From contig NZ_FOGI01000016.1 in the NCBI RefSeq assembly GCF_900111175.1, positions 62,001 through 126,000 of the forward strand: a DNA stretch of 64,000 bases. Reading direction: 5' to 3'. This document shows positions 16,733-24,850 of the stretch, one piece after another. The notes beneath the pieces are model-generated. The model saw nothing but the letters and a program-made list of their open reading frames with translations, had not been told where the DNA came from and made no database searches. The position numbers and the translations under genes are program-made. The number at the start of each line of letters is the position of its first letter. The first letter of the stretch is position 1. This DNA comes from Actinokineospora terrae. GTDB taxonomy: Bacteria; Actinomycetota; Actinomycetes; Mycobacteriales; Pseudonocardiaceae.

Positions 16733-17499
16733 AGGTCGCATCGCTCACGCTGGTCGAGTTCGACCTGCTCTGGGAGTCGCTCGGCCGCACCGACCGCCCG
16801 TACCCGCTCGACGTGCCGTCCTTCGGCGAGACCGCCGACGAGCGCGACCAGCTGCGCAAAGAGGTCATCGAGGGACTCGTGGCGCGCGGCCTGCACGACG
16901 GCACCGACGTCGACCGGGACCTGGAGGACTCGCTGACCCTGTTGGCGCAGCACGACTACAGCGTCGACGGGCTGCTCTCACTCGGTCGGCACGTGCGCGT
17001 GCTCGGCGCCGGTCGCGGCAGCAGAACCGTGCTGGCCGTGCAGATGGGCGAACGCATCAGGATAGGGCAGCTGCGCGGCGGCGGCGTCGTCGGCGAGATC
17101 ATGGCGCTGCTGCCGGACGCCGAACCGGGCCCGGGCACCGCGGTGACACTGCCCAAGTCGGTGTTCCACAACGCGATAGACGCCTACGTCGAGTCCGGGT
17201 TCGCCGGGCTGGAGACCATGCTCAACCAGGGTGGGGTCACCGGCCGCGACATGCGCACCATCGCGACCCTGGTGGAGAACTCGCGGCACGGCGGCGGCCA
17301 GGTCGCGGCCAACAGCCTCGACCGGATGGGCAGGCGCACGCGCACCGACGTCGTCAACTGGTTCGACACGACCGCGGGCCGCTACCTCGCGCTGCCGACC
17401 ACCCGCGACGGCGTCGACTGGCTGACCCTCGCCCCGGCCGACGCACCGCGGCTGACCCAGCGGCTGCGCGAGCTGGTCGCCTCGGTCGCACCGCGCTGA
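16729..17499 (+). CDS. EspG family (ESX secretion-associated) protein
   Basis: A 256-residue protein with the EspG pattern: an N-terminal TLVEFDLLWESLG, a central repeat of mixed strands (RTVLAVQMGERIRI, GTAVTLPKSVFHNAI), and the C-terminal GRYLALPTTRDGVDWLTLAPADAPRLTQRL. In mycobacteria EspG proteins are cytosolic chaperones that hold PE-PPE-type substrates for type VII secretion. Stand-alone homologues are common in Pseudonocardiaceae, with unknown partners. Start GTG 16729 overlaps the stop of the DLH-like gene by 4 bases. No ESX core gene, WxG100 or PE/PPE gene is visible in the window, so the partner must lie elsewhere. Confidence 0.8.
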   Translation: MKVASLTLVEFDLLWESLGRTDRPYPLDVPSFGETADERDQLRKEVIEGLVARGLHDGTDVDRDLEDSLTLLAQHDYSVDGLLSLGRHVRVLGAGRGSRTVLAVQMGERIRIGQLRGGGVVGEIMALLPDAEPGPGTAVTLPKSVFHNAIDAYVESGFAGLETMLNQGGVTGRDMRTIATLVENSRHGGGQVAANSLDRMGRRTRTDVVNWFDTTAGRYLALPTTRDGVDWLTLAPADAPRLTQRLRELVASVAPR

Positions 17500-17500
17500 A

Positions 17501-17524
17501 GGGGGCGGGCGAGACCCCGCCCCC
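17501..17524 (+). terminator. Hairpin between convergent EspG and CoA-transferase genes
   Basis: A 9-bp stem (17501-17509 with 17516-17524) with a short loop immediately after the EspG stop; positioned to stop transcription from both sides. Confidence 0.6.
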
Positions 17525-17532
17525 CGTCCGCG

Positions 17533-18186
17533 TCAGACGGCGGCTTCCACCACGTCGGTGGCGATCAGCTCCGGCTCGGTCTTCTCGCGCACCTCGTCCA
17601 CGCTGACCCCGGGCGCCACCTCGCGCAGCACCAGGCCGTCGTCGGTGATGTCGATGACCGCCAGGTCGGTGATGATCCGCTGGGCCACCCGCAGGCCGGT
17701 GTAGGGCAGCGAGCACTCGTCGACGATCTTGTACGACCCGTCCTTGGCGACGTGCTCCATCAGCACGATGACCTTCTTGGCGCCGTGCACCAGGTCCATC
17801 GCCCCGCCCATGCCCTTGACCATCTTGCCGGGGATCATCCAGTTCGCGATGTCACCGACCTTGGACACCTGCATGGCGCCGAGGATCGCCGCGTCCACCT
17901 TGCCGCCGCGGATCATCCCGAACGACAGCGCCGAGTCGAAGTAGGACGCGCCCCTGCGGACGGTCACCGTCTCCTTGCCCGCGTTGATCAGGTCGGCGTC
18001 CTCTTCCCCCGCCCACGGGTAGGGGCCGACGCCGAGGATCCCGTTCTCCGACTGGAGCACGATCTCGACGTCGTCCGGCACGTAGTTCGGCACCAGCGTC
18101 GGCAGGCCGATGCCCAGGTTCACGTAAGAGCCGTCGGACAGCTCCGCCGCCGCACGGGCGGCCATCTGCTCTCGGGTCAGTCCCAT
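17533..18186 (-). CDS. 3-oxoacid CoA-transferase subunit B
   Basis: A 217-residue beta subunit of a family I CoA transferase (acetoacetate/succinyl-CoA type). It carries the catalytic Glu in the conserved LQSENGILGVGPYP stretch, plus NLGIGLPTLVPNYVP and GAMDLVHGAKKVIV. The enzyme moves CoA between succinyl-CoA and a 3-oxoacid, linking ketone-body or branched-acid breakdown to the TCA cycle. Start ATG 18186 has AAGGAGG upstream and lies 1 bp beyond the stop of subunit A, so the two are made from one transcript in the order A-B. Substrate preference (acetoacetate versus 3-oxoadipate) cannot be settled from sequence; no aromatic ring-cleavage genes are nearby. Confidence 0.9.
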   Translation of the reverse strand: MGLTREQMAARAAAELSDGSYVNLGIGLPTLVPNYVPDDVEIVLQSENGILGVGPYPWAGEEDADLINAGKETVTVRRGASYFDSALSFGMIRGGKVDAAILGAMQVSKVGDIANWMIPGKMVKGMGGAMDLVHGAKKVIVLMEHVAKDGSYKIVDECSLPYTGLRVAQRIITDLAVIDITDDGLVLREVAPGVSVDEVREKTEPELIATDVVEAAV

Positions 18187-18187
18187 C

Positions 18188-18952
18188 TCACGCCTCCTTG
18201 GTGCGCACGGTCCGGCGCTCGATGCGCTTCTCGGCGGCCTCGTCCGGGGACAGCAGCACGACCCGCTGCACGAAGATGCCCGGCAGGTGCACCTCACCCG
18301 GGGCCAGCTCACCCGGCTCGACCAGCTCCTCCACCTCGGCGATGCTGACCCGACCGGCCATCGCGCACAGCGGGTTGAAGTTCTGCGCGGAGTCGCGGAA
18401 CACCAGGTTGCCGTGCCGGTCGCCCTTCCAGGCGCGCACCAAGCCGAAGTCGGTCGTGATCGCCCGCTCCAGCACGTAGTCGTGCCCGTCGAAGTCGCGC
18501 ACCTCCTTGGCCGGGGAGGACACCGAGACGTTGCCTGCGTCGTCGTAGCGCCACGGCACGCCCCCGTCGGCGACCTGCGTACCGACCCCCGTACGGGTGA
18601 AGAAGGCGGGGATGCCGGACCCACCCGCGCGCAACCGCTCGGCCAGCGTGCCCTGAGGGGTCAGCTCCACCTCCAGCTCACCGGAGAGGTACTGCCGGGC
18701 GAACTCCTTGTTCTCACCGACGTAGGAACTGGTCATCCTGCTGATCCGCTTCTCGCGCAGCAGCAGGCCGAGGCCCCAGTCGTCGACGCCGCAGTTGTTC
18801 GACGTGACCTGGAGCCCGGAGACGCCCTTCTCGAGCAGCGCCTGGATGAGGGCGCTCGGGATGCCGCAGAGGCCGAACCCGCCGACGGCGAGGCTCGCGC
18901 CGTCCGGGATGTCGGCCACCGCCGCGGCGGCGCTGGGGACGACTTTGTCCAT
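18188..18952 (-). CDS. 3-oxoacid CoA-transferase subunit A
   Basis: A 254-residue alpha subunit, partner of the gene immediately downstream. Family signatures include GGFGLCGIPSALIQALLEKG near the N-terminus, TSNNCGVDDWGLG, GSGIPAFFTRTGVGT, and KGDRHGNLVFRDSAQNFNPLCA. These build the CoA-binding half of the active site. Start ATG 18952 is preceded by GGAGGGG. The gene is divergent from the MprF-like gene, with a 109-bp shared gap. Confidence 0.9.
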   Translation of the reverse strand: MDKVVPSAAAAVADIPDGASLAVGGFGLCGIPSALIQALLEKGVSGLQVTSNNCGVDDWGLGLLLREKRISRMTSSYVGENKEFARQYLSGELEVELTPQGTLAERLRAGGSGIPAFFTRTGVGTQVADGGVPWRYDDAGNVSVSSPAKEVRDFDGHDYVLERAITTDFGLVRAWKGDRHGNLVFRDSAQNFNPLCAMAGRVSIAEVEELVEPGELAPGEVHLPGIFVQRVVLLSPDEAAEKRIERRTVRTKEA

Positions 18953-19061
18953 GTGTGCCCCTCCTTCTGGGTGTGGCACCGGCGACTCTAGCGGGGCCGA
19001 CGCCGTTGCCGATGTGTTCGAAATCGCCATAAATCGCCGTGGCCCGGTGGACGAGGACACT

Positions 19062-20813
19062 GTGCTGGTGGGTGTCGAGGAAGAGGGCCGCCCGGTGCGG
19101 CCCAGTGCTGACGGTCGCCGGTGGCGGCCGAGTGACGAACTGACGTTGCGGCTGCTGACCTGGTCGGCGCGACTGGTCGGTCTGCTCGCGGTCGTCTCGG
19201 TGGTGTTCCCGGTCGGGCGGCGCAGGCTGCGCGACACCGTGGGCGGCTGGCTCGACCTGCCGACCGAGGCCACCGTCGCCTCCGGCGTGGCGGTCCTGGC
19301 CAGCGGCGTCATGCTGATGATGCTCGCCACGGCGCTGCGCAGGCGCAAGCGCAGGGCCTGGCAGGTGGCGGTCGGGGTCACCGGCCTCATCGCGCTGGCC
19401 CACCTCGGCTGGCGGCACGGCATCGGCTCCGGGGTCACCGCGCTCGTGCTGTGCGTCGCGCTGGTCGCCACCAGGAGCCACTTCACCGCCAAGGCCGACC
19501 CGGTGCACGGCAAGTGGCGCGCGCTGCGGGTCACCGCGCAGATCCTGCTGGCCGGGTTCCTGGCCAACCTGGTGCTGCTGAGCTCCACGCCGTCGCGCTA
19601 CACCGACAACGCCCCGCTCACCGACCGCGCGCTGCACGCCCTGCTCGCGCTGATCGGCGTGTCCGGCCCGGTCCAGCCGGTGCCGTGGCTCGACGACCTC
19701 TCCGCCGCCGTCGGCCTGTCCTTCGGCGTCGGCGCGCTGCTGATCGGCGGCTACTTCCTGCTCCGCTCAGCCGAACCCAAGCCGGGCCTGGCGCCTGCCG
19801 AGGAGTTCCGGCTGCGGGAACTGCTCGCCGCGCGCGGGGCCGAGGACTCGCTGGGGTACTTCGCGCTGCGCCGGGACAAGTCCGTCGTGTTCTCCCCGTC
19901 CGGCAAGGCCGCGGTGCCGTTCCGGGTGCTCGCCGGGGTGGCGCTCGCCTCGGGCGACCCGCTCGGCGACCTCGAGGCGTGGCCGGGCGCGATCGAGGTG
20001 TTCCTCGCCGGGTGCCGCGACAACGGCTGGGTGCCCGCGGTCATCGGCTGCTCCGAGCGCGGCGCCACGGTGTGGGTCCGCTACGGCCTCGACGCGATCG
20101 AACTGGGCGACGAGGCCATCGTCGACGCCGCCACCTTCACCCTCGACGGCCGCTCCATGCGCGGCGTCCGCCAAGCGGTCGCCAAGCTCCGCCGCGCCGG
20201 GTACACCGTCGAGGTCCGCCGCTCGGCCGCGCTGGCGGAGGGCGAGCGCGCCGAACTGTCCACCTTGGCCGAACGCTGGCGCGGCACCGAGACCGAACGC
20301 GGCTTCTCCATGGCCCTGTCCCGCCTGGCAGGCCCGGACGACCCGGACTGCGTCCTGGTCACCGCCTCCCGCAAGGGCGAGGTCACCGGCCTGCTCCAGT
20401 TCGTCCCCTGGGGCAGCGACGGCCTCTCCCTGGACCTGATGCGCCGCGACCGCGCGGTCGGCGACAACGGCCTCAACGAGCTGATGATCGCCGACATGCT
20501 CGCCGCCTGCCCCGACCTGGGCGTCACCCGCGTCTCGCTCAACTTCGCCGTCTTCCGCGCCGCCCTCGAACGCGGCGGCCGCATCGGCGCCGGCCCCGTC
20601 GCCCGCCTCTGGGCCAGGGCCCTGCGCCTGGGCAGCCGCTGGTGGCAGATCGAGACCCTCTACCGCTTCAACGCCAAGTTCGCCCCCACCTGGACCCCCC
20701 GATTCCTGGTCTTCCCCGCCGTCCGCGACCTGCCGAGAGTCGCCATCGCCGCCATCGAGGCAGAGGGCTTCGGAGGCCGCCCACCAGCACTTTTGCGCGC
20801 CCTCCGGCGCTGA
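19062..20813 (+). CDS. MprF-like membrane protein with C-terminal DUF2156 (lysyltransferase-type) domain
   Basis: About 583 residues. The N-terminal part has about six to seven transmembrane helices. From about residue 245 on there is a soluble GNAT-like DUF2156 domain (RDKSVVFSPSGKAAVPFRVLAGVALASGDPLGD, then FSMALSRLAGPDDPDCVLV and NFAVFRAALERGG). This layout is that of MprF/LysX-type proteins, which transfer Lys or another amino acid from tRNA to phosphatidylglycerol and protect against cationic peptides. The lysyl-tRNA-synthetase module of mycobacterial LysX is absent. Start GTG 19062 has GAGGA four bases upstream; GTG 19047 is an alternative. It is followed by tRNA-Ser and tRNA-Arg. Confidence 0.8.
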   Translation: MLVGVEEEGRPVRPSADGRRWRPSDELTLRLLTWSARLVGLLAVVSVVFPVGRRRLRDTVGGWLDLPTEATVASGVAVLASGVMLMMLATALRRRKRRAWQVAVGVTGLIALAHLGWRHGIGSGVTALVLCVALVATRSHFTAKADPVHGKWRALRVTAQILLAGFLANLVLLSSTPSRYTDNAPLTDRALHALLALIGVSGPVQPVPWLDDLSAAVGLSFGVGALLIGGYFLLRSAEPKPGLAPAEEFRLRELLAARGAEDSLGYFALRRDKSVVFSPSGKAAVPFRVLAGVALASGDPLGDLEAWPGAIEVFLAGCRDNGWVPAVIGCSERGATVWVRYGLDAIELGDEAIVDAATFTLDGRSMRGVRQAVAKLRRAGYTVEVRRSAALAEGERAELSTLAERWRGTETERGFSMALSRLAGPDDPDCVLVTASRKGEVTGLLQFVPWGSDGLSLDLMRRDRAVGDNGLNELMIADMLAACPDLGVTRVSLNFAVFRAALERGGRIGAGPVARLWARALRLGSRWWQIETLYRFNAKFAPTWTPRFLVFPAVRDLPRVAIAAIEAEGFGGRPPALLRALRR

Positions 20814-20883
20814 CCGGGGGGCGTTTTGCCCTCCGGTCAGGCACCTGTGTAGTCTTACCTCCCGAGCGGCCACTGGGGCCCCG

Positions 20884-20973
20884 GGAGGCTTCGCCTAGTC
20901 TGGTCTATGGCGCCGCACTGCTAATGCGGTTGGGGTTCAACGCCCCTCCCGGGTTCAAATCCCGGAGCCTCCG
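20884..20973 (+). tRNA. tRNA-Ser (anticodon GCT)
   Basis: A 90-nt class II tRNA with acceptor stem GGAGGCT/AGCCTCC, anticodon loop CTGCTAA (anticodon GCT, codons AGC/AGU), long variable arm and GGGTTCAAATCCC T arm. CCA is not encoded. Confidence 0.95.
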
Positions 20974-21008
20974 CTGTACACCCAGCTCGCTGGGTGACAA
21001 CTGAACAA

Positions 21009-21081
21009 GCACCCGTAGCTCAACGGATAGAGCATCTGACTACGGATCAGAAGGTTAGGGGTTCGAATCCCTTCGGGTGCA
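21009..21081 (+). tRNA. tRNA-Arg (anticodon ACG)
   Basis: A 73-nt tRNA with acceptor stem GCACCCG/CGGGTGC, anticodon loop CTACGGA (anticodon ACG, read as inosine after deamination by TadA) and standard D and T arms. It depends on the tadA gene found at 43829-44299 for wobble editing. It lies 35 bases after tRNA-Ser(GCT), so the two are probably one transcript. Confidence 0.95.
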
Positions 21082-21089
21082 CTTCCGGG

Positions 21090-21120
21090 AAACCGCGGCG
21101 AGAGACTTCGCCGCGGTTTC
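21090..21120 (+). terminator. Terminator of the tRNA-Ser/tRNA-Arg unit
   Basis: A perfect 11-bp stem (21090-21100 with 21109-21119) followed by CTTCTTCG, 8 bases after tRNA-Arg. Confidence 0.8.
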
Positions 21121-21146
21121 TTCGTCGTCAGGGGGCTGGGGGATGG

Positions 21147-21860
21147 ATGCGCAGGTGGTTGCTGCCCGCCGTGGTGATGGGGCTCGGGCTGGTCGCCGGG
21201 GCGGTGGCGGTGTACGTCGCGCCGAGCTTGCAGCGGCACCCGATGCCGACCGAGTCGATGGTGCCGACGCTGCCGGTGGGCAGTTGGCCGGTGGCCAGGG
21301 AGATCGCCGGTGACCAGGTCCGACGCGGGGACATCGCGGTGTTCTCGCTCGGGGTGTGGCCGGACGCCCGGCCGGGCGACGCCGACCGCTCGATGATCAA
21401 GCGGGTCATCGCCGTCGGCGGCGACACGGTGTCCGCGGACGCCACCGGGGTCATCTCGGTGAACGGCAAGCGGGTGGTCGAGGAGTACGCCAAACCCGAC
21501 CCGATGTTCAGCCCATTCACCGTCCAGCTCGGCCATGACGAAGTCTTCGTCGCCGGGGACAACCGCGCCAACTCCCGCGACTCCCGCGTCTATGCCACAA
21601 CCCCGCACCACGGCGGCGTTCCCCTCAGCGCCATCACCGCGGTCGTGGTCAGAGTGGACGACAAACCCCTGATCCCCACCGCGGCATTCACCTCAGCAGG
21701 CCTGGAAGGCTCCCCGAACAGCGATGAGCCGGACTGGTCCGGCTCGATTCTGATCGGTGCTGGTCTTGTCTTCCTCGCAGGCTCAGCCTGGCTCACCTTC
21801 GCCTTGGTCAGGGACAAGCGCCGGAATCGGCACTCGACCGCGCAGTCCACAGTGGCCTGA
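21147..21860 (+). CDS. lepB: Signal peptidase I (S26)
   Basis: A 237-residue membrane peptidase that cleaves signal peptides from exported proteins. An N-terminal membrane helix (about 4-25) precedes box B with the nucleophilic Ser (PTESMVPTL, Ser37). Box D carries the general-base Lys (SMIKRVIAVGGD, Lys85), and box E is GDNRANSRDSR. A second hydrophobic helix near the C-terminus (about 198-222), followed by a basic tail, puts both ends in the cytoplasm, a two-pass form seen in Gram-positive type I enzymes. Start ATG 21147 has GGGGG just upstream. It is smaller than E. coli LepB but normal for actinobacteria, which usually have several copies. Confidence 0.9.
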   Translation: MRRWLLPAVVMGLGLVAGAVAVYVAPSLQRHPMPTESMVPTLPVGSWPVAREIAGDQVRRGDIAVFSLGVWPDARPGDADRSMIKRVIAVGGDTVSADATGVISVNGKRVVEEYAKPDPMFSPFTVQLGHDEVFVAGDNRANSRDSRVYATTPHHGGVPLSAITAVVVRVDDKPLIPTAAFTSAGLEGSPNSDEPDWSGSILIGAGLVFLAGSAWLTFALVRDKRRNRHSTAQSTVA

Positions 21861-21972
21861 GCGTCGCGGTCGGAAGCTGGGCCGGGTTCTCCCATGGGCA
21901 TCGCTGCTCGCCCGGGTGGGGTGCCGCTGCGTGGGGTCAGACTCGTTGGTTTTCCTTCTTGGTCAAGGGAAG

Positions 21973-22008
21973 GCGTCGGGGAGCCGGGTGCGGGCGGCTC
22001 CCCGACGC
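21973..22008. terminator. Hairpin between convergent lepB and hexosaminidase genes
   Basis: A 14-bp stem (21973-21986 with 21995-22008) with an 8-base loop, five bases from the hexosaminidase stop. Nothing else is seen in the 152-bp gap 21861-22012. Confidence 0.75.
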
Positions 22009-22012
22009 GTGG

Positions 22013-23935
22013 TCAGTGGTGGGCGTGGATGGTGAAGTGGGTGGTGGCCACGCCGGTGGGGGTGGTGATGGTGAGGGTGGCCTTGTAGGTGCCTAGGTGG
22101 GGGTAGCGGTGGTCCGGGGTGGTCACCTTCCACAGGCCGGGGGCGGCTAGCGGGCCCGCGGGGGTGGTGGGGGTAACGGGGACGTCGGCGGTGGTGCCGT
22201 CGCCGTAGGTGAGGGTGGCTAGGGGGGTTGTCGCCGAGGGGGCGGTGAAGCGGGCCACCTCGCCGCGCAGGGTTCGGGTGTGTTGGGTGGGGGCGGTGAT
22301 GTCGGTGGTCCAGGGGACCGCGGGGCTGGGGCGGAAGTTGACGCCCGCGATGGTGAGCCTGCTGCCGAGGGAGGACAGGCGGGCGGTGAAGTCGGGGAGG
22401 TTCCGGCCGGCCTGCGGGGTCCAGCCGACCTCGGCGATGGAGACCAGGCGCGGGTAGCTCAACCACTGGGCCTGCGCCAACCCGCGCACCGTCTCCGACC
22501 ACAGCGGCGCGGTCACCCCGATCACGTCGGACTCGGTGAGCCCGTCGCGGACCGGCTGCCAGTCGTAGTAGCGGTCGAAGTCGCAAGCGTTGCGGCAGGC
22601 CCAACTCAGCCCGATGGGGCTGCTCGGGTCGTACTTCTGGTCGATGTACGTGGTGCCCGCCGGGGACATGACGACCTTCGCGCCGCGCGAGACCTGCTTG
22701 AGGACATCGGCCAGCGTCGAGCCGCGCCAGAACTGGATCACCGCGCCGGGCGGCAGGTCGACCGCGGCGTACTCGTTCCAGCCCATCGGCAGCTTGCCGA
22801 GCCTGGCCACCTCCGGCAGGAGTTGGCGCAGGTAGGTGAGGTAGTTGTCGTGCCCGGTCACCAGCGCCTCGTCGCCGCCGATGTGCAGGTACGGGCCGGG
22901 GGTGAGCGCGGCGAGCTGGCTGAACACGGTCCGCAGGAACTCGTAGGTGACCGGCGAGTTGGCGTCCAGCGTTGAGTAGCCGACGTCCGCGGTGGTGTTC
23001 ATCGGCTTGGCGACGCCGTCGGGGTTGAGCCTCGGGATCGACGCCAGCGCGGCGTTGGTGTGCCCCGGCCCGTCGATCTCGGGCACGACGGTGACGAACC
23101 TGGCCTTGGCGTGTGCGACGACCTCCGCGTAGTCGCGCTGCGTGTAGTACCCGCGGATGGCCGGACCGGTGCCGAGCGGGTTCCCGTTGCCGTAGACGTC
23201 GGCGCCGCCCAGCGACCCGACCCGGGTGAGCGCGTCGTAGTCGAGCCCGGAGGGGTTGTCCCCTGGCGTCGTGACCGCGATCCGCCAGGCCTGGTCGTCG
23301 GTCAGGTGCAGGTGCAGCGTGTTGACCTTGAACAGCACCGCGGTGTCGATGTAGCGCTTGATCTCCGCCACGGTGAGGTAGCTGCGCGCGACGTCGAGCA
23401 TGACCCCCCGGTACGCGAACCGCGGGTAGTCGCTGATCCGCGCCGCCTGCGCCTGCCACACCGCGCTGACCCTGGTCCGGCTCTCCGCCCACGCGGGCAG
23501 CAGCTGCCGGAAGGTCTGCACGCCGAGGAACAGACCGGCGGGGGTGTCGGCGGAGATGGTCGCCGACCGCTCGTCGGTCACCAGCCGGTAGCCCTCGGCC
23601 GCATGCCCCTCCGGCGCCTTGCCCGGCCCGAGGTCGAGCACGATGTCACCCCGGCGCGGGCTGCGCGCGGTCACCGGCAGCCGGTACCCGGTGGCCGGTC
23701 GCAGCAGGTCACCGAGGTAGTCACCGACCTGCCTGGCCGCACCCCTGGCAACGATGTGGCTGCCCTCCCCGAGGGCGAACGGAGCCCGACCAGTAGCCAC
23801 CGCCTCGACCGGCCGGGGCAACAGCCGCTGCACCCCGGGCTCGACGCTCGCGACCGGCATCGCAGGCGCCGCCGCGGCAGGCATCGCCACCAACGCCACC
23901 GCGGCAACCACAACCGTGCGCCAAGTCCTCCGCAT
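22013..23935 (-). CDS. Secreted beta-N-acetylhexosaminidase, GH20
   Basis: 640 residues. An N-terminal signal peptide (RR then a long Ala/Val core ending PAAA) is followed by the GH20 N-terminal beta-alpha domain. The catalytic TIM barrel has YRGVMLDVARSY, LHLTDDQAWRI, PEIDGPGHTNAAL, and the acid Glu in HIGGDEAL, where the preceding Asp orients the substrate acetamide. The C-terminal 90 residues form a Ser/Thr-rich beta-sandwich-like domain. The enzyme removes terminal GlcNAc from chito-oligosaccharides, cell-wall or glycan fragments outside the cell. A perfect DasR-type operator lies 28 bases upstream of the start, so expression is probably induced when glucosamine-6-phosphate releases the repressor. 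Confidence 0.93.
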   Translation of the reverse strand: MRRTWRTVVVAAVALVAMPAAAAPAMPVASVEPGVQRLLPRPVEAVATGRAPFALGEGSHIVARGAARQVGDYLGDLLRPATGYRLPVTARSPRRGDIVLDLGPGKAPEGHAAEGYRLVTDERSATISADTPAGLFLGVQTFRQLLPAWAESRTRVSAVWQAQAARISDYPRFAYRGVMLDVARSYLTVAEIKRYIDTAVLFKVNTLHLHLTDDQAWRIAVTTPGDNPSGLDYDALTRVGSLGGADVYGNGNPLGTGPAIRGYYTQRDYAEVVAHAKARFVTVVPEIDGPGHTNAALASIPRLNPDGVAKPMNTTADVGYSTLDANSPVTYEFLRTVFSQLAALTPGPYLHIGGDEALVTGHDNYLTYLRQLLPEVARLGKLPMGWNEYAAVDLPPGAVIQFWRGSTLADVLKQVSRGAKVVMSPAGTTYIDQKYDPSSPIGLSWACRNACDFDRYYDWQPVRDGLTESDVIGVTAPLWSETVRGLAQAQWLSYPRLVSIAEVGWTPQAGRNLPDFTARLSSLGSRLTIAGVNFRPSPAVPWTTDITAPTQHTRTLRGEVARFTAPSATTPLATLTYGDGTTADVPVTPTTPAGPLAAPGLWKVTTPDHRYPHLGTYKATLTITTPTGVATTHFTIHAHH

Positions 23936-23962
23936 CGAACCCTCCCAGGGCCAAGTCGGACA

Positions 23963-23978
23963 TATGGTCTAGACCATA
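23963..23978. promoter_or_regulatory. DasR-type operator (dre site)
   Basis: TATGGTCTAGACCATA is a perfect 16-bp palindrome with the core TGGTCTAGACCA (23965-23976), which matches the known DasR-responsive element of Streptomyces and relatives. It lies 28 bp upstream of the hexosaminidase start. DasR is a GntR/HutC regulator of GlcNAc and chitin use; its gene is not in this window. Confidence 0.8.
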
Positions 23979-24271
23979 GAAACTCCCCTGCGCGCCCGTC
24001 AATCACTCGGTCGGCCTAGCCACCCACCCCGACCGGCCGCCAATCCCCTTGTCCTGATTGGACAATCGACACCCCACCAGCACCCACCCCGCCACGCCGA
24101 CCTCGCGATGCGCTGGCACCAAACCCAAATACCCGGACAACCAATACCGAGTGGAATGGCACAGGCGACTTCTTGTTGCCCACCAGGAAGTCGACCAGGG
24201 GCAACCACCGCAGGGTCAGCAGACAGTCTGGGCCGAGCGCCCCAAGCCTCTAGCTACGGGATCGCCAACAC
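23979..24271. other. Gap between hexosaminidase operator and repeat array
   Basis: About 290 bases with no supported gene. Short minus-strand open stretches lack ribosome-binding sites and conserved character. A weak dyad (GACTTC...GAAGTC, about 24168-24193) is the only structure noticed. Confidence 0.4.
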
Positions 24272-24850
24272 CTACCCGCCCAGCGCGTGTTGAGCCCGCG
24301 CAGGCCGCTGTTGGAGTTTGGTCGAGATGGCTGCAAGTTCGGCCTCGCACTCGCCAAGAACGGCACGCTGTGACATAGGCCAGGACTTGCTCCCGACGAC
24401 CGCCACGGCCACCTCGCCACCCGCACGGACCGCTTTCGCGACCAGGTTGGACACCACCCACCACAACACGACCCGGTCCAGGTCGGCGGTGACCGGCTCC
24501 CCCGCCGCGAGCCCGCCCGGCGCCCACGGCGGCGGCTGCGAAGCCGGCCTGGCCGTGGTCGGGTCCTCGTGCCACGCCGCAGGTCGGGGCGGCGCGTGTG
24601 GGACCGATTCAGGCCCGCCGGTGGTGCTGTGCCAGCCATCGCCTGGTGTTGCGGCGTTGCTCGGGCGTGGCCGCGAGGTCGATTCAATCGCGTGGCCGCT
24701 GCGGAACTGGTGGTGTGGTCGTGGTTGGTTGCTCGTGCTCCCGCCGCAGGTCGGGTGGTGCGTGTGGAGCGGGCTTAGGCGTGTCGGTGGTGCTGGTTGG
24801 TCGCGGTGCCGGTCATCGGCTGGTGTTGCGGCGTTGGTCGGGCATCGCAA
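24272..24850 (-). CDS. Hypothetical protein continuing out of the tandem repeat array
   Basis: An open frame of 192 codons whose first ~100 codons are repeat-derived. Its last ~80 codons look like a genuine protein: GEPVTADLDRVVLWWVVSNL, KAVRAGGEVAVAVVGSK and GECEAELAAISTKLQQR are amphipathic helices and strands with normal high-GC3 codon use, ending at TAG 24272. No good ribosome-binding site precedes ATG 24850. By comparison with the other repeat units, the ancestral start would sit near 24560, where an ACG replaces the expected ATG. It may be a decayed or non-canonically started gene. No family recognised. Confidence 0.35.
   Translation of the reverse strand: MRCPTNAATPADDRHRDQPAPPTRLSPLHTHHPTCGGSTSNQPRPHHQFRSGHAIESTSRPRPSNAATPGDGWHSTTGGPESVPHAPPRPAAWHEDPTTARPASQPPPWAPGGLAAGEPVTADLDRVVLWWVVSNLVAKAVRAGGEVAVAVVGSKSWPMSQRAVLGECEAELAAISTKLQQRPARAQHALGG

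Noticed and set aside
18795..19061. Long N-terminal extension of the MprF-like protein
   Set aside because: The frame runs over the opposite-strand CoA-transferase subunit A start; a good ribosome-binding site and the first plausible codon occur only at 19062.
20884..21081. Integration site (att) of a mobile element at the tRNA-Ser/Arg pair
   Set aside because: No integrase gene, direct repeat of the tRNA 3' end or change in composition is visible around the tRNA genes.
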